Origin: Candidatus Eisenbacteria bacterium | GTDB taxonomy: Bacteria > Eisenbacteria > RBG-16-71-46 > JACRLI01 | Assembly: GCA_016235265.1 (NCBI GenBank) | Contig: JACRLI010000002.1 | Span: 30,548 to 94,547 of the forward strand | DNA: 64,000 bases | Direction of reading: 5' to 3' | Shown here: one piece after another, positions 53,947-62,406 of the stretch | How positions within the stretch are numbered: position 1 is the stretch's first letter | Layout: every line of letters begins with the position of its first letter | Notes under the pieces: model-generated | The model's input: only the letters and a program-made list of their open reading frames with translations | The model's database searches: none | Told to the model about the DNA's origin: nothing | Program-made: the position numbers and the translations under genes

Positions 53947-54804
53947 CTGAAACTCGAAGCGAATAAGCCGGCCTGGGTATCGCAGGCGGAGGACCACGTT
54001 CGCACCCTCGAGGGAATCGAGGACGTGGCCATCGTCTGGAACGGCCGCTCGATCACGGAAGTGCACGTGGTTTCCGCCAGCACGCGCCCCCCGCGGTTGG
54101 TCTCGCGCGACGTGGAGTCGCTGCTGAAGGCCAAGGGAGTCCGCGTCGATTTCAAGACCATCAGTGTCGCGCAGCTCAAGACGGCATCGCGGGCCGACGC
54201 CCCCGAACCCATGCCGGACGAGTGCGCGGCCCCGGATCCGGCCCCGCCGCAGGAGCCGGCGATCCTGAGCCCCCGACTGCACCACTTTCCGAATTCCCAG
54301 GCAGCCGGCCCCGGCGGGCCCGCCCTGGGCGCACCACCCCCGCCGGTCCGGCTGTCGTCCTATGACGGCGAGCCGGCGAGGCTGCGTTTCGAGAGCGTGA
54401 ACGTGATGACCTTCGGCTACCGGGCCGAGGCGCAGGTGGAGATCGGCTACGGGGAGCAGGAGGTGCTGGGCACCGCCACCGGGGCCAACTCGCGCCTGGG
54501 CGCGCCCCGGCTGGTCGCGAGCGCGGTGCTGGAGGCGCTGAAGAAACTCATCAACGGCGAGGCCGAGTTCGCCCTCGAGGCGCTCGAGTTCGTCGAGATC
54601 GGCGGGCAGCGCCTGGCCCTGGTGGCCGTGGCCTGCCTCGAAGGCCGCCGCCAGCGCGTGTATTACGGAACCGCGGCGGTGGAAGGCGAGCCCAACCAGG
54701 CCGTGGTGGCGGCCACGCTCGACGCCCTCAACCGGGCGTGGGGCCGGTTTCGCGGCCGGGAGAAGATCGAATACGAGCTGAGACCGACGTCCATTGAGAT
54801 CTGA
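53947..54804 (+). CDS. Conserved protein of unknown function, CTG start
   Basis: A 285-residue protein. An in-frame TGA at 53929 and AAGGAGG (53935-53941) five nt before CTG 53947 mark the start; the only later candidate is GTG 54025, which has no SD and would cut the first domain. The N-domain (about 10-75) reads VRTLEGIEDVAIVWNGRSIT, EVHVVSASTRPPRLVSRDVE, LKAKGVRVDFKTISVAQL. A Pro-rich linker follows. The C-domain contains ATGANSRLGAPRLVASAVLE and NQAVVAATLDALNRAWGRF. The family looks conserved, but I cannot name a function. Confidence 0.8.
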   Translation: MKLEANKPAWVSQAEDHVRTLEGIEDVAIVWNGRSITEVHVVSASTRPPRLVSRDVESLLKAKGVRVDFKTISVAQLKTASRADAPEPMPDECAAPDPAPPQEPAILSPRLHHFPNSQAAGPGGPALGAPPPPVRLSSYDGEPARLRFESVNVMTFGYRAEAQVEIGYGEQEVLGTATGANSRLGAPRLVASAVLEALKKLINGEAEFALEALEFVEIGGQRLALVAVACLEGRRQRVYYGTAAVEGEPNQAVVAATLDALNRAWGRFRGREKIEYELRPTSIEI

Positions 54805-54885
54805 GCGGAGCCTCAAACAGCGAAGCGGCGCCCTTCCTGACCAGGTCTGCTGGCATGGAAGTACACCACTTAAGGAGGTGCGCTC

Positions 54886-54960
54886 ATGATCAAGTTCATC
54901 GTCGAAGGCTCCGGCCTCATCGGCCTGATCCTTTTCGCTCTTCACCGCGCCGGCTGGTAG
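54886..54960 (+). CDS. 24-residue hydrophobic microprotein
   Basis: ATG to TAG encodes a 24-residue peptide, mostly one hydrophobic helix (FIVEGSGLIGLILFALHRAG) ending in Trp. It is preceded by TAAGGAGGTG (54871-54880), a near-perfect anti-SD complement five nt from the ATG. It lies 81 nt after the CTG-start gene. It is probably a single-pass membrane microprotein. Confidence 0.65.
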   Translation: MIKFIVEGSGLIGLILFALHRAGW

Positions 54961-55007
54961 CCACGCAGCTGATCTGAGCGGTCTTGATGGACTCGGTCCT
55001 TTATCCC

Positions 55008-55115
55008 CCGGGAGCGTGAGCTCCCGGCCGCGCGGGCGGAACGGCCGCGCGGAACGCTCGGAGGCGCGCCAGGGAACGGCGCGCACCGCCTCCGGCCGTG
55101 AGATGGACTTCACGG
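55008..55115 (+). ncRNA. Four-hairpin cluster upstream of HD-GYP gene
   Basis: Four perfect stems follow one another: CCGGGAGC-GTGA-GCTCCCGG (55008-55027, GNRA loop), CCGCGCGG arms (55028-55035, 55045-55052), GCGCGCC/GGCGCGC (55064-55070, 55078-55084), and CCGTGA/TCACGG (55096-55101, 55110-55115). CCAGGGAAC occurs at 55069-55077 and again from 55120. It may be a structured leader or an RNA regulator of the HD-GYP gene; terminators in series are the alternative. Confidence 0.45.
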
Positions 55116-55208
55116 GTTTCCAGGGAACGCATGGACGCCGAAGTGCGGCCGCGCGGGCATCGCGCGACCTCGAATCGGCCCTCAACCCCTGGGTCTGACG
55201 AGGCTGTC

Positions 55209-56666
55209 ATGCGTCCCGAACCTCTCTCCCTGCCGGTCAAGATCTGCGTCACCCTCATGCTCACCGCGGGGCTGGGCGCGCTGTCCCTGCTCGCGGGCCA
55301 CTCACCCACGCCTCCCCTCGGCCCATTCCTGGTCTGGACCCTGATGCTGGTGGCCACCGAGGCCACCGCGATGGAGCTGCCGTCCGGCGGGTTCATCACC
55401 GTCTCGGGGGTGGTGGACTACGCGGGCATCCTCTGCTACGGCCCGCTGTTGGTGGGATGGGCCGACATCACCAGCGTGCTCCTGTACCAGGGGCTGTGGC
55501 TCAAGAAGCCGCTCCCCAAGGTGGCCTTCAACGCCGGGCTGTATGCGCTCACCACCGCCGCGGCCGGCAGCGTGTACGTGGCCATGGGCGGGCAGGTGGG
55601 GGCCACCCGCTTCGCGGGGGCCATCCTGCCGCTGCTGGCGCTCGGGGCGGTGTACTTCTCGGTGAACAGCGGCGGCCTGTCCCTGGTCATCTCGCTGATG
55701 CAGAAGCGCAACCCCCTGGCCCTGTGGCACGACAACTTCCGGTGGGGCCTGCTGCAGCACTGGAGCATGCTGCCCCTGGGGGTGCTGCTGGCTCTGCTCA
55801 CGCTCACCGGCGGTCTGTGGGCGGCCACCCTGGCGGTGTTCCCGCTGTTCCTGGCGCGGTATTCATTCATGGCGCACCTCCAGGCACGCGCCGACCTGAA
55901 GGACTTCGTGCGCGCCATCTCGAAGATGCTGGATGCGGTGGACACCTACACCCGCGAGCACAGCCTGCGGGTGGCCGCGCACAGCGTGCGGGTGGCCCGC
56001 GAGCTGCGCCTCTCCAGCGCCGACGCGGAGATGGTGGAATACGCGGCGCTGATGCACGACCTGGGCAAGATCAGCAACGAGGCGCGCCCGCTGATCGCCA
56101 AGCCCGGCGTGCTCACGCGCGACGAGAAGGCGGTGCTGGACCAGCACCCGGTGATGGGCGCCAGCCTGTTCGAGCAGGTGCGCAGCCTGCGTCCCGCCGC
56201 CGACTTCGTGCGCGCGCACCACGAGCGCATGGACGGCCGCGGCTATCCCTACGGGCTCCGGGGCGAGGAAATCCCCATGGGCGCACGCATCCTCGCGGTG
56301 GCCGACTGCTTCGACGCCATGACCTCCGACCGTCCCTACGTGCGGGCGCGCAGCCCCCAGGTGGCGCTGGCCGAGCTGCGCCGCAACAGCGGCACGCAGT
56401 TCGACCGGAAGGTGGTGGAGACCTTCGAACGGCTGGTCAGCGCCGACCTCAAGGCGCAGGAGGAGGCGCTGGCGCGCGCCGCGGAGGAGGCCTTCGTTTC
56501 GCTCGACGCGGCCCGCCGCCCCGCGGTGCTGCGCGTGTCGCCGGTCCCGCCCCAGCCCGTGACCGCCCCCGTGGCGATCCCGATTCCCGGCTCCATGACC
56601 GTCAAGGTCTCCATGGACGAGACCCATTCCCCGCCCGCCGCCGCGGCGATCCCGCAGGCGGTCTGA
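55209..56666 (+). CDS. Membrane HD-GYP phosphodiesterase-like protein
   Basis: A 485-residue protein. About 220 N-terminal residues form seven to eight spans. The HD-GYP domain has TYTREHSLRVAAHSVRVARE, MHDLGKIS, VRAHHERMDGRGYPYGLRGE and GARILAVADCFDAMTSDRPY. The GYP triad is conserved, so c-di-GMP hydrolysis is likely. The last 60 residues are Pro/Ala-rich. It ends 4 nt before purM. Confidence 0.87.
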   Translation: MRPEPLSLPVKICVTLMLTAGLGALSLLAGHSPTPPLGPFLVWTLMLVATEATAMELPSGGFITVSGVVDYAGILCYGPLLVGWADITSVLLYQGLWLKKPLPKVAFNAGLYALTTAAAGSVYVAMGGQVGATRFAGAILPLLALGAVYFSVNSGGLSLVISLMQKRNPLALWHDNFRWGLLQHWSMLPLGVLLALLTLTGGLWAATLAVFPLFLARYSFMAHLQARADLKDFVRAISKMLDAVDTYTREHSLRVAAHSVRVARELRLSSADAEMVEYAALMHDLGKISNEARPLIAKPGVLTRDEKAVLDQHPVMGASLFEQVRSLRPAADFVRAHHERMDGRGYPYGLRGEEIPMGARILAVADCFDAMTSDRPYVRARSPQVALAELRRNSGTQFDRKVVETFERLVSADLKAQEEALARAAEEAFVSLDAARRPAVLRVSPVPPQPVTAPVAIPIPGSMTVKVSMDETHSPPAAAAIPQAV

Positions 56667-56670
56667 GCCC

Positions 56671-57675
56671 GTGCGCTACGCGGACGCGGGAGTGGACCGC
56701 GCGCGCGCGGCCGCGGCCCGCGAGCGCATCGGCAAGCTTGTGCGCAGCACCTGGCCCACGGACCTGGGACGCTTCGGAGGCTTCTCCGGGGCGTTTCCGT
56801 TTCCGGGCGATCCGGAGCGGCTGCTGACCGCCACCCTGGACGGCGTGGGCACCAAGATCAAGCTGGCCATCGCGTGCGGGCGCCACCGCGGCATCGGGGA
56901 GGACCTGGTGAACCACTGCGTGGACGACACGCTGGCCAACGGCGGCACCCCGATATTCTTCCTGGATTACTTCGCCGCCGCGTGCCTGGACCCCGAGGTG
57001 CTGGCCGAGGTGCTGGAGGGCGCGGCCGCGGCCTGCCGCCGCGAGGGCGTGGCCATCCTGGGCGGGGAAACCGCGGAACTGCCGGGGCTGTACTTCGAGG
57101 GCGACTACGACTTCGCCGGCTGCATGGTGGGCTGGGCGCGCAAGGCCGACTGGATTGACGGCCGCGACGTGCGCGCCGGGGACGTGGCCCTGGGCCTGCC
57201 CAGCAGCGGGTTGCACACCAACGGGTATTCGCTGGCGCGGCACGCGCTGTTGGACGCGGGCGGCCATACGCTCGATGAAGCGGTTCCCGGTTCCGGAGTG
57301 ACCCTCGCGGACGCGCTGCTGGCCCCCCATCGTTCCTACTCGGGCGCCATCCGCGCCCTGGGCCCGCTGCGTCCACGGGCCATCGCGCACATCACCGGCG
57401 GCGGGTTCACCGAGAACGTGCCGCGCGTGATCCCCGACGGCCTGGGCGTGGAGTTCGAGCCGTGGCCGTTGCCGCCGCTGTTCGAGTGGATCCGCCGCGA
57501 GGGTGGGGTGGACGACGCCGAGATGCGCCGGGTGTTCAACCTGGGTTACGGGTTGGTGCTGGTGTTCGAGGCGGCACGGGCCGCGGAGGCGGAGGCGGTG
57601 TTGCGCGCGGCGGGCGAGGAGCCCCGGCGGATCGGGGTGGTAGTGGAGGGGGAGGGGGCGCGGTTTCGTGGGTGA
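56671..57675 (+). CDS. purM: Phosphoribosylformylglycinamidine cyclo-ligase
   Basis: A 334-residue AIR synthetase (purine step 5). Motifs are LTATLDGVGTKIKLA, NHCVDDTLANGGTPIFFLDY, ILGGETAELPG, LPSSGLHTNGYSLAR and AHITGGGFTENVPRV. Start GTG (MRYADAGVD) fits the family YxxAGVD opening. The C-terminus is normal and the enzyme looks intact. Confidence 0.93.
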   Translation: MRYADAGVDRARAAAARERIGKLVRSTWPTDLGRFGGFSGAFPFPGDPERLLTATLDGVGTKIKLAIACGRHRGIGEDLVNHCVDDTLANGGTPIFFLDYFAAACLDPEVLAEVLEGAAAACRREGVAILGGETAELPGLYFEGDYDFAGCMVGWARKADWIDGRDVRAGDVALGLPSSGLHTNGYSLARHALLDAGGHTLDEAVPGSGVTLADALLAPHRSYSGAIRALGPLRPRAIAHITGGGFTENVPRVIPDGLGVEFEPWPLPPLFEWIRREGGVDDAEMRRVFNLGYGLVLVFEAARAAEAEAVLRAAGEEPRRIGVVVEGEGARFRG

Positions 57676-57799
57676 CTTGGCCTAAGGCCCGCTATGCGAC
57701 GGACTCCGGCCTCCATCGCCAGCCTCTCCGCCCGGCTGGCCACAGGCTGGCTCAAGTGCATTGGGGCCGTTCGAGTGAAAACGGTCCACTTATTCTCCG

Positions 57800-58025
57800 G
57801 CTAGCGGGTGCCGGGAGTACGGCCGACACGCTCGTCGGTTTCGTCGTAGTTCCCGACAGTCTCGCCCAGGTTCTCACACTTGAGGGCTGCGGCCTTGGGT
57901 TCCTCAGGTCCTACCTCATCGCAACCTCAGTTGAATACACTCTCGGGGAGATCCGGGGGCAGACGGTTGTGGATGATCCGGTTGTCCCCTCGACATGGGG
58001 GAGCATCCGCCGCCGATACAAATAG
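57800..58025 (+). pseudogene. 3' fragment of a secreted protein with WG-type tail
   Basis: An open frame without a start codon or RBS, ending in DDPVVPSTWGSIRRRYK and a stop. That tail matches the end of the intact secreted protein at 58573-59346 (PVVPTSWGQLKTAYR). The upstream part (ADTLVGFVVVPDSLAQVLTL) is not recognisable, and no signal peptide exists, so it is probably a decayed copy. Confidence 0.45.
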
Positions 58026-58572
58026 GCGAATCGCACAGCCCGGCGACAGAGAAGCTTGTGAGGTTACTGCCATTCGATTCTCGCTCGCCGGCGAGTCGCC
58101 ACGCGAACGCCGAGGCCATCGTGGTCCTCCACTGGGCGCCCGCGTCAATCGCGTCAGCGGTCGGAGCTGCCGAGCCCTCCACGGCTCCACCAGATCCGTT
58201 TCTCGCACAACTGGCAGGTCGTTGGGATTCAACGGTTTCGTCTTAGGAATGCCCGTCCGCTGCTTCACCCTCGCGACGAACTGCACTTCACGCCCACAGG
58301 AACCTCCTGGAAGCATGCGTGCCAACATAACCTAGTTTACATTCTATCGGATAGGGGGTAGACTAGCGCGCAGTCGATCAACAGGGCGAAGTGGGCGCGG
58401 CGGGCCTCTGTCGAGCATTGCCGCGTCCCGCGGTTGTTCAGAATTGTGCATCTGCAGGAGCATTCGGTTCGGCTTGACCTGCGATTTCGTCTGGCCAGGG
58501 TGTGGCTCCGTAGCGACAAGCCCGTTCCACCCGCCTCATTCGAGCCACAGCCAACAGGAAGGAGGGAGACCA
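58026..58572. other. Intergenic region of lower GC, no supported gene
   Basis: Open frames on both strands lack recognisable domains. An AT-rich patch (58,320-58,370) contains a short dyad around TATCGGATAG. The sequence quality of a decayed region agrees with the fragment just upstream. The 3' end holds AGGAGGGAG, the RBS of the next gene. Confidence 0.45.
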
Positions 58573-59346
58573 ATGAACAAGCCGACATGGTTTGCCGTTC
58601 TCACAATCCTGGCCGCCGGTTTGGCCGAGATCGGAAACGCGGCCGGCATCGGGGTCGAGACGTACTCGAGCATGGCGGCTTTCCAGTCCAGTCCGCTCTA
58701 CACTCACATCACTGGCGGCGGCGGCGCCAGTGCGCGCAAGGTCCGTGGGGTTCGGGCGGTGCGCCAGGGGCCGGCCGACGTGCCGCCGGCTTCAGCCGGC
58801 GGGGCGGGCAACGCGGTGGTCACGACCGAGATCGAAGCCGCGGCCAAGGACGTTCCCGACGTCCTGTCGCTGAACTCCACCGCGTCTTTCTACAACAAGA
58901 AGTTCGTGAGCCTGGGCACCAACACCGTCTCGCCCAATCCATTCATCACGCTCGACCTGGAGCCAGTGTCGACCTTGCCGGGCGCCGGCTACAGTGGGTA
59001 TGACATCGTCATATTCGATCTTGGCAAGAACCTCGCATCGGGGACGGGCAACAACAACACCGAAGCCACGACCTTCGAGGTCGAACTCGTCAGTTCCGGG
59101 GTGTTCTACCCGGTCGGGACGATCACGGCGACGATGGGCAACTTTATCAACGCCATCCTGCTCGACATCACCGGGATCCCCGGGATCCCGGTATTCATCG
59201 ACGCCATTCGGATCACCGACGTGACCGGCGCGGGTCCGTCGACCAGCGGCGGCATCGATGTCGACGGCGTGCTGACCCTGAACGTCTACGTGCCGACTCC
59301 GGTCGTGCCGACAAGCTGGGGCCAGCTCAAGACGGCATATCGCTAA
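58573..59346 (+). CDS. Secreted protein with C-terminal WG tail
   Basis: A 257-residue protein with a signal peptide (ILAAGLAEIGNA) and a Ser/Thr/Gly-rich beta-type body (GYDIVIFDLGKNL, TTFEVELVSSGVFYPVGTIT, VFIDAIRITDVTG) resembling a beta-sandwich. It ends PTPVVPTSWGQLKTAYR. The last 12 residues match the fragment upstream, which suggests a C-terminal tag. Strong AGGAGGGAG. Its codon use is less GC-biased than the housekeeping genes. Confidence 0.72.
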   Translation: MNKPTWFAVLTILAAGLAEIGNAAGIGVETYSSMAAFQSSPLYTHITGGGGASARKVRGVRAVRQGPADVPPASAGGAGNAVVTTEIEAAAKDVPDVLSLNSTASFYNKKFVSLGTNTVSPNPFITLDLEPVSTLPGAGYSGYDIVIFDLGKNLASGTGNNNTEATTFEVELVSSGVFYPVGTITATMGNFINAILLDITGIPGIPVFIDAIRITDVTGAGPSTSGGIDVDGVLTLNVYVPTPVVPTSWGQLKTAYR

Positions 59347-59382
59347 CCCGGATTATTCACGACTCGCGCTCGTTTTCCGGAT

Positions 59383-59452
59383 ACGCGAAGGCCCCCGTGT
59401 GGTAGAAAGGGCTTGCTGACGGCTCTTTCTCTCGCCACGGGGGCCTTTGCGT
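59383..59452. terminator. Long two-tier hairpin between convergent genes
   Basis: Outer arms 59383-59399 and 59436-59452 pair 16 of 17; inner arms 59404-59412 and 59422-59430 pair nine bp with one G-T. It sits between the WG-tail protein and the convergent lipoprotein gene, so a bidirectional terminator is likely; a mobile-element remnant is possible. Confidence 0.5.
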
Positions 59453-59601
59453 GTCCGACTCTACCACAACACATTGCGTCTTCGAGCATTCACCACCCAA
59501 CTTCCACAACTGCAATCCTGCGTCGGCCTGGGCGTGAAGGCGTCCACTTCGCTGCCGCTGGTCAACGGTTGCGACTAGTTCATCTACAACGTTGGCGCCC
59601 C

Positions 59602-60633
59602 TCAGGGCACGCTCGTGGGCGCCGGGTTCCATCCCAGCTTGATCACCTCGAAATCGTTCGCGGCAAGCGCCCGGAACGCGGGGTTGAGCACGTCGTTGTC
59701 CCAGTGCGGGTCCATGGTGCCCTGGATGTACAGGTCCGAGCCGTTGTCGGCCAGGATGAGCCCGTACTTCTTCATGGCCCGGAAGATCTTCTGCACTTCG
59801 GGGGCGAACGACGAGATGTCCCTGCCCGCCTTGAGCCGGAGCCGCATCCCCATGGGCGGAGCCCCACTGGTCGAGCCGGCCGCGTGGGACGCCGGCCACA
59901 CGTAGCCGTCGGTGGCGCGGACAGTGAAACGGAAGGCGTGACGGATCTCGTTCGACCCGGACACCTCATCCCAGCGGACCAGTCCCGGGAAGATCGCGAG
60001 GCCGGCCGCGTCGGCCGAGGTCCAGCCCTCGGGGCGGCGCCCATTCACGCTCAGATCCCACGTTGCTCCCGATCCTGCGTCCCATCGCGATGCGGACGAA
60101 TTCCAGTGCGTAGCCCAGGTCTCGAACAGCAGCCAGTGGTCCCGGTCGATCAGGAGCATGTGGCGGTCGCCGCTGGTTCCTCCACCGGCGACGGCGCCTT
60201 CGAGGTAGCCGGGCTGGGTGCGCGCCTGGTCCGGGATGGGGTAGCCGACCGGGCGGCCCGGCGCGCCGGAGTCGCTCTCGGATCCGTAGAGTGTGAACGT
60301 GACGGGCAGCAGGGCCTGGCTCCCCGAGACGGTGATGTACGGCATGCCGTAGGGGGAAGGCCCGAAGTCCGGGTGCAGGGTCACTCCGGCGCCGATCCAG
60401 TTGATGTAGGCCTGGGATGCAGAATCCACGGGGGCCGTGTCGACGGCAACGTTCCACCAATTGGTCGCCGGGAAGACCTGGCGCGCCGTCAGATCCTCGT
60501 TGAGCACGACCACGGAGGCAGAATCCAAGGACTCGGGGCGGGCCGCGCCGGTGGGCGGGGCGACAGAAGTACGGATGCAGCCGCAGCATGCAAGAACGGC
60601 CAGGATCGCGAGGGAATGGAGGATGCTACGCAT
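59602..60633 (-). CDS. Lipoprotein of a conserved hypothetical family
   Basis: A 343-residue lipoprotein (lipobox VLACCGC). The sequence has a well-defined conserved look: FPATNWWNVAVDTAPVDSAS, LHPDFGPSPYGMPYITV, GDRHMLLIDRDHWLLFE, GWTSADAAGLAIFPGLVRWD, MKKYGLILADNGSDLYIQG. I recall this pattern from unnamed secreted proteins in several phyla but know no function. CAGGAG precedes the ATG. Confidence 0.75.
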   Translation of the reverse strand: MRSILHSLAILAVLACCGCIRTSVAPPTGAARPESLDSASVVVLNEDLTARQVFPATNWWNVAVDTAPVDSASQAYINWIGAGVTLHPDFGPSPYGMPYITVSGSQALLPVTFTLYGSESDSGAPGRPVGYPIPDQARTQPGYLEGAVAGGGTSGDRHMLLIDRDHWLLFETWATHWNSSASRWDAGSGATWDLSVNGRRPEGWTSADAAGLAIFPGLVRWDEVSGSNEIRHAFRFTVRATDGYVWPASHAAGSTSGAPPMGMRLRLKAGRDISSFAPEVQKIFRAMKKYGLILADNGSDLYIQGTMDPHWDNDVLNPAFRALAANDFEVIKLGWNPAPTSVP

Positions 60634-60850
60634 GGTGTCTCCTGCCTATACCGGGCCTGTTGGGAGCGCGCGCGGGCACAACTCCTATTCTGCCCCCGAG
60701 CGCGCTCAATCGCATGAAGTACACCCCCGCGCCCACAGAACTTCCTTTCGAGTCGCGCCAGTCCAGAGTCACCACTGCAGGGTGATCGTATGGCGTAAGC
60801 GCTCCCACGACCGCCGCGAAGTGGTCAGCGCACAGAGGTCCACTTGAATC
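60626..60850 (-). pseudogene. Remnant of a FlgD-like C-terminal sorting domain
   Basis: The minus-strand frame reads AVVTLDWRDSKGSSVGAGVY then FMRLSALGGRI, matching the end of FlgD-like/T9SS sorting domains (WDGRD..G..V.AGVYFxRL). It has no signal peptide, catalytic part or RBS, and a frayed end. It is probably what is left of a larger secreted protein deleted upstream. Confidence 0.6.
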
Positions 60851-60855
60851 GTCGG

Positions 60856-61350
60856 CTAGACGCCCCGCGGATGCAGATCCACCTCACCCTCAACCTCCAC
60901 CGGAATATCATACGGCAGCTCCGCCATCCCCACGGCACTCCGCGCGTGCGCGCCGACTTCCTTGCCGAACACCTCGAGGATCAGGTCGGAGAACCCGTTG
61001 ATGACGCCCGGCTGGCGGTTGAACCCCGGCGCGGAATTGACCATGCCGAAGGCCCGGGTCCAGGACGCGATCCGATCGAGGTCTCCCAGCTCCCGCTCGA
61101 GGCTGCCCAGGATCGCAAGACCCACCAGGCGCGCGGCAGCGTAGGCCTGTTCCGCGGATACTTCGCGGCCCACCTTCCCGAGGGGTTGCGCGAGGGAGCC
61201 GTCGGCGTTCGTGGGCCCGTGGCCCGAGATCAGCGCACGTGTTCCCACCACACGCACCCACGGGAACGGCAGGACCGCCCCGGGCGGCAGCTGCAGCGGG
61301 GCAGGCAGCACAAGCCCCAGTTCCTTGAGTCTCCTGGTCACGTTGGACAT
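60856..61350 (-). CDS. RidA/YjgF-family protein
   Basis: A 164-residue member of the RidA family, longer than the 128-residue archetype and closer to the YjgF-like imine deaminase relatives with an N-terminal extension. Conserved VVGTRALISGHGPTN, AARLVGLAILGSLERELGDL and GAHARSAVGMAELPYDIPVE (with the conserved Arg). It may hydrolyse reactive enamines made by the next gene's product. GGGGAGA precedes the ATG. Confidence 0.85.
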   Translation of the reverse strand: MSNVTRRLKELGLVLPAPLQLPPGAVLPFPWVRVVGTRALISGHGPTNADGSLAQPLGKVGREVSAEQAYAAARLVGLAILGSLERELGDLDRIASWTRAFGMVNSAPGFNRQPGVINGFSDLILEVFGKEVGAHARSAVGMAELPYDIPVEVEGEVDLHPRGV

Positions 61351-61407
61351 CGCGTTCTCCCCGCGCCGCTCCCGGACGCCGACCGCGCAACTGAATGGGC
61401 CCGGCCG

Positions 61408-62406
61408 CTAGGCCGGCGCATCCGCGCCGTTTGCCCGGGGCGGGATCGCCCCGATCAGTTCACTGAACGATTCCAGGTCGATGTTGCCGCCCGAAACGAT
61501 CGCCACGATGGGCCCGGCCCCGGCGTTCCCGGTCAGCGCCGCCGCGAGGGGCAGTGCGCCCGCGCCCTCGGCGATCACGCGCGCCTTTTCCGCCATCATT
61601 CGCATCGCCTGCCTCGTCTGCTCCAGGCTGACGACGATGCAGCCGTCGAGCACCGGCCGCATCCGCTGCCACATCCGGGGAAACACGCTGCGGCCGCCGG
61701 CGCCGTCCACGAAGGACGCCTTCCAGTCCGGGAACTCCTGGGGGGAACCGAGGGCCAGGGATCGCGCCAGCGGCGCCGCCGTCTCCGGCTCCGCACCCCA
61801 CACCTTGATCGAGGGCTTCAGCGCCTTGACCGCGGTGCCGACCCCCGTGACCAGCCCGCCCCCGCCGATGCCCGCGATCACCGCCACGGCGTCCGGCGCG
61901 TCCTCGAGGATCTCGAGGCCCATCGTCCCGTGACCCGCGATGAAGTCGTCGTCGTCGAAGGGATGCACGAACACCCCCTCCACTCCGGGGTAGGCACGGT
62001 CCTCCAGGGTCTGCCAGGCGGTCGCGTACGGGACCAGCACGAGCCGCGCACCGAGCGCTCGCATGCGGTCGAGCTTGGTCTGCGGCGCGGTCTCGATGGC
62101 CACGACGGTGCAGGGCACCCCGGACGCCCGCGCGGCATACGCCACGCCCTGGCCGGCGTTGCCGGCGCTGATGGTCCACACGCCGCGCGCGCGCTCGCTG
62201 CCGGACAGCCGGGCCACCGCATTCGCCGCGCCGCGGAGCTTGTAGGCGTTGATGGGCTGGAGGTTCTCCAGCTTGAGCCGGATGTCCGGCGCCCCCGGTC
62301 CCAGGTCGAGCCGCACCAGCGGGGTGCGCAGAATCGTCCCGGCGATGCGCGTGCGCGCTTCCCGGATCTCGGCGAGCTCGATCGGCCGCACCGGGGGCGG
62401 CGTCAT
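61408..62406 (-). CDS. PLP-dependent threonine/serine dehydratase-like enzyme
   Basis: A 332-residue fold type II PLP enzyme. The Lys is in PINAYKLRGAANAV, the Gly loop is AGIGGGGLVTGVG and the SGGNIDLESF C-terminal motif is intact. It lacks the ACT regulatory domain of biosynthetic IlvA, so a catabolic dehydratase or racemase is likelier. Threonine dehydratases release aminoacrylate or aminobutenoate, and a RidA protein is encoded next to it. The start overlaps the AHSA1 stop (ATGA). Confidence 0.85.
   Translation of the reverse strand: MTPPPVRPIELAEIREARTRIAGTILRTPLVRLDLGPGAPDIRLKLENLQPINAYKLRGAANAVARLSGSERARGVWTISAGNAGQGVAYAARASGVPCTVVAIETAPQTKLDRMRALGARLVLVPYATAWQTLEDRAYPGVEGVFVHPFDDDDFIAGHGTMGLEILEDAPDAVAVIAGIGGGGLVTGVGTAVKALKPSIKVWGAEPETAAPLARSLALGSPQEFPDWKASFVDGAGGRSVFPRMWQRMRPVLDGCIVVSLEQTRQAMRMMAEKARVIAEGAGALPLAAALTGNAGAGPIVAIVSGGNIDLESFSELIGAIPPRANGADAPA

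Noticed and set aside
57880..58588. Toxin-antitoxin or transposase remnants in the 58-kb region
   Set aside because: Open frames on both strands show no RelE/HigA-type or transposase motif, so no mobile element or TA call is justified.
59453..59601. Short coding-like frame (LGVKASTSLPLVNGCD then stop)
   Set aside because: Too short, with an in-frame stop and no start or RBS; could be a decayed surface-protein piece but cannot be supported.
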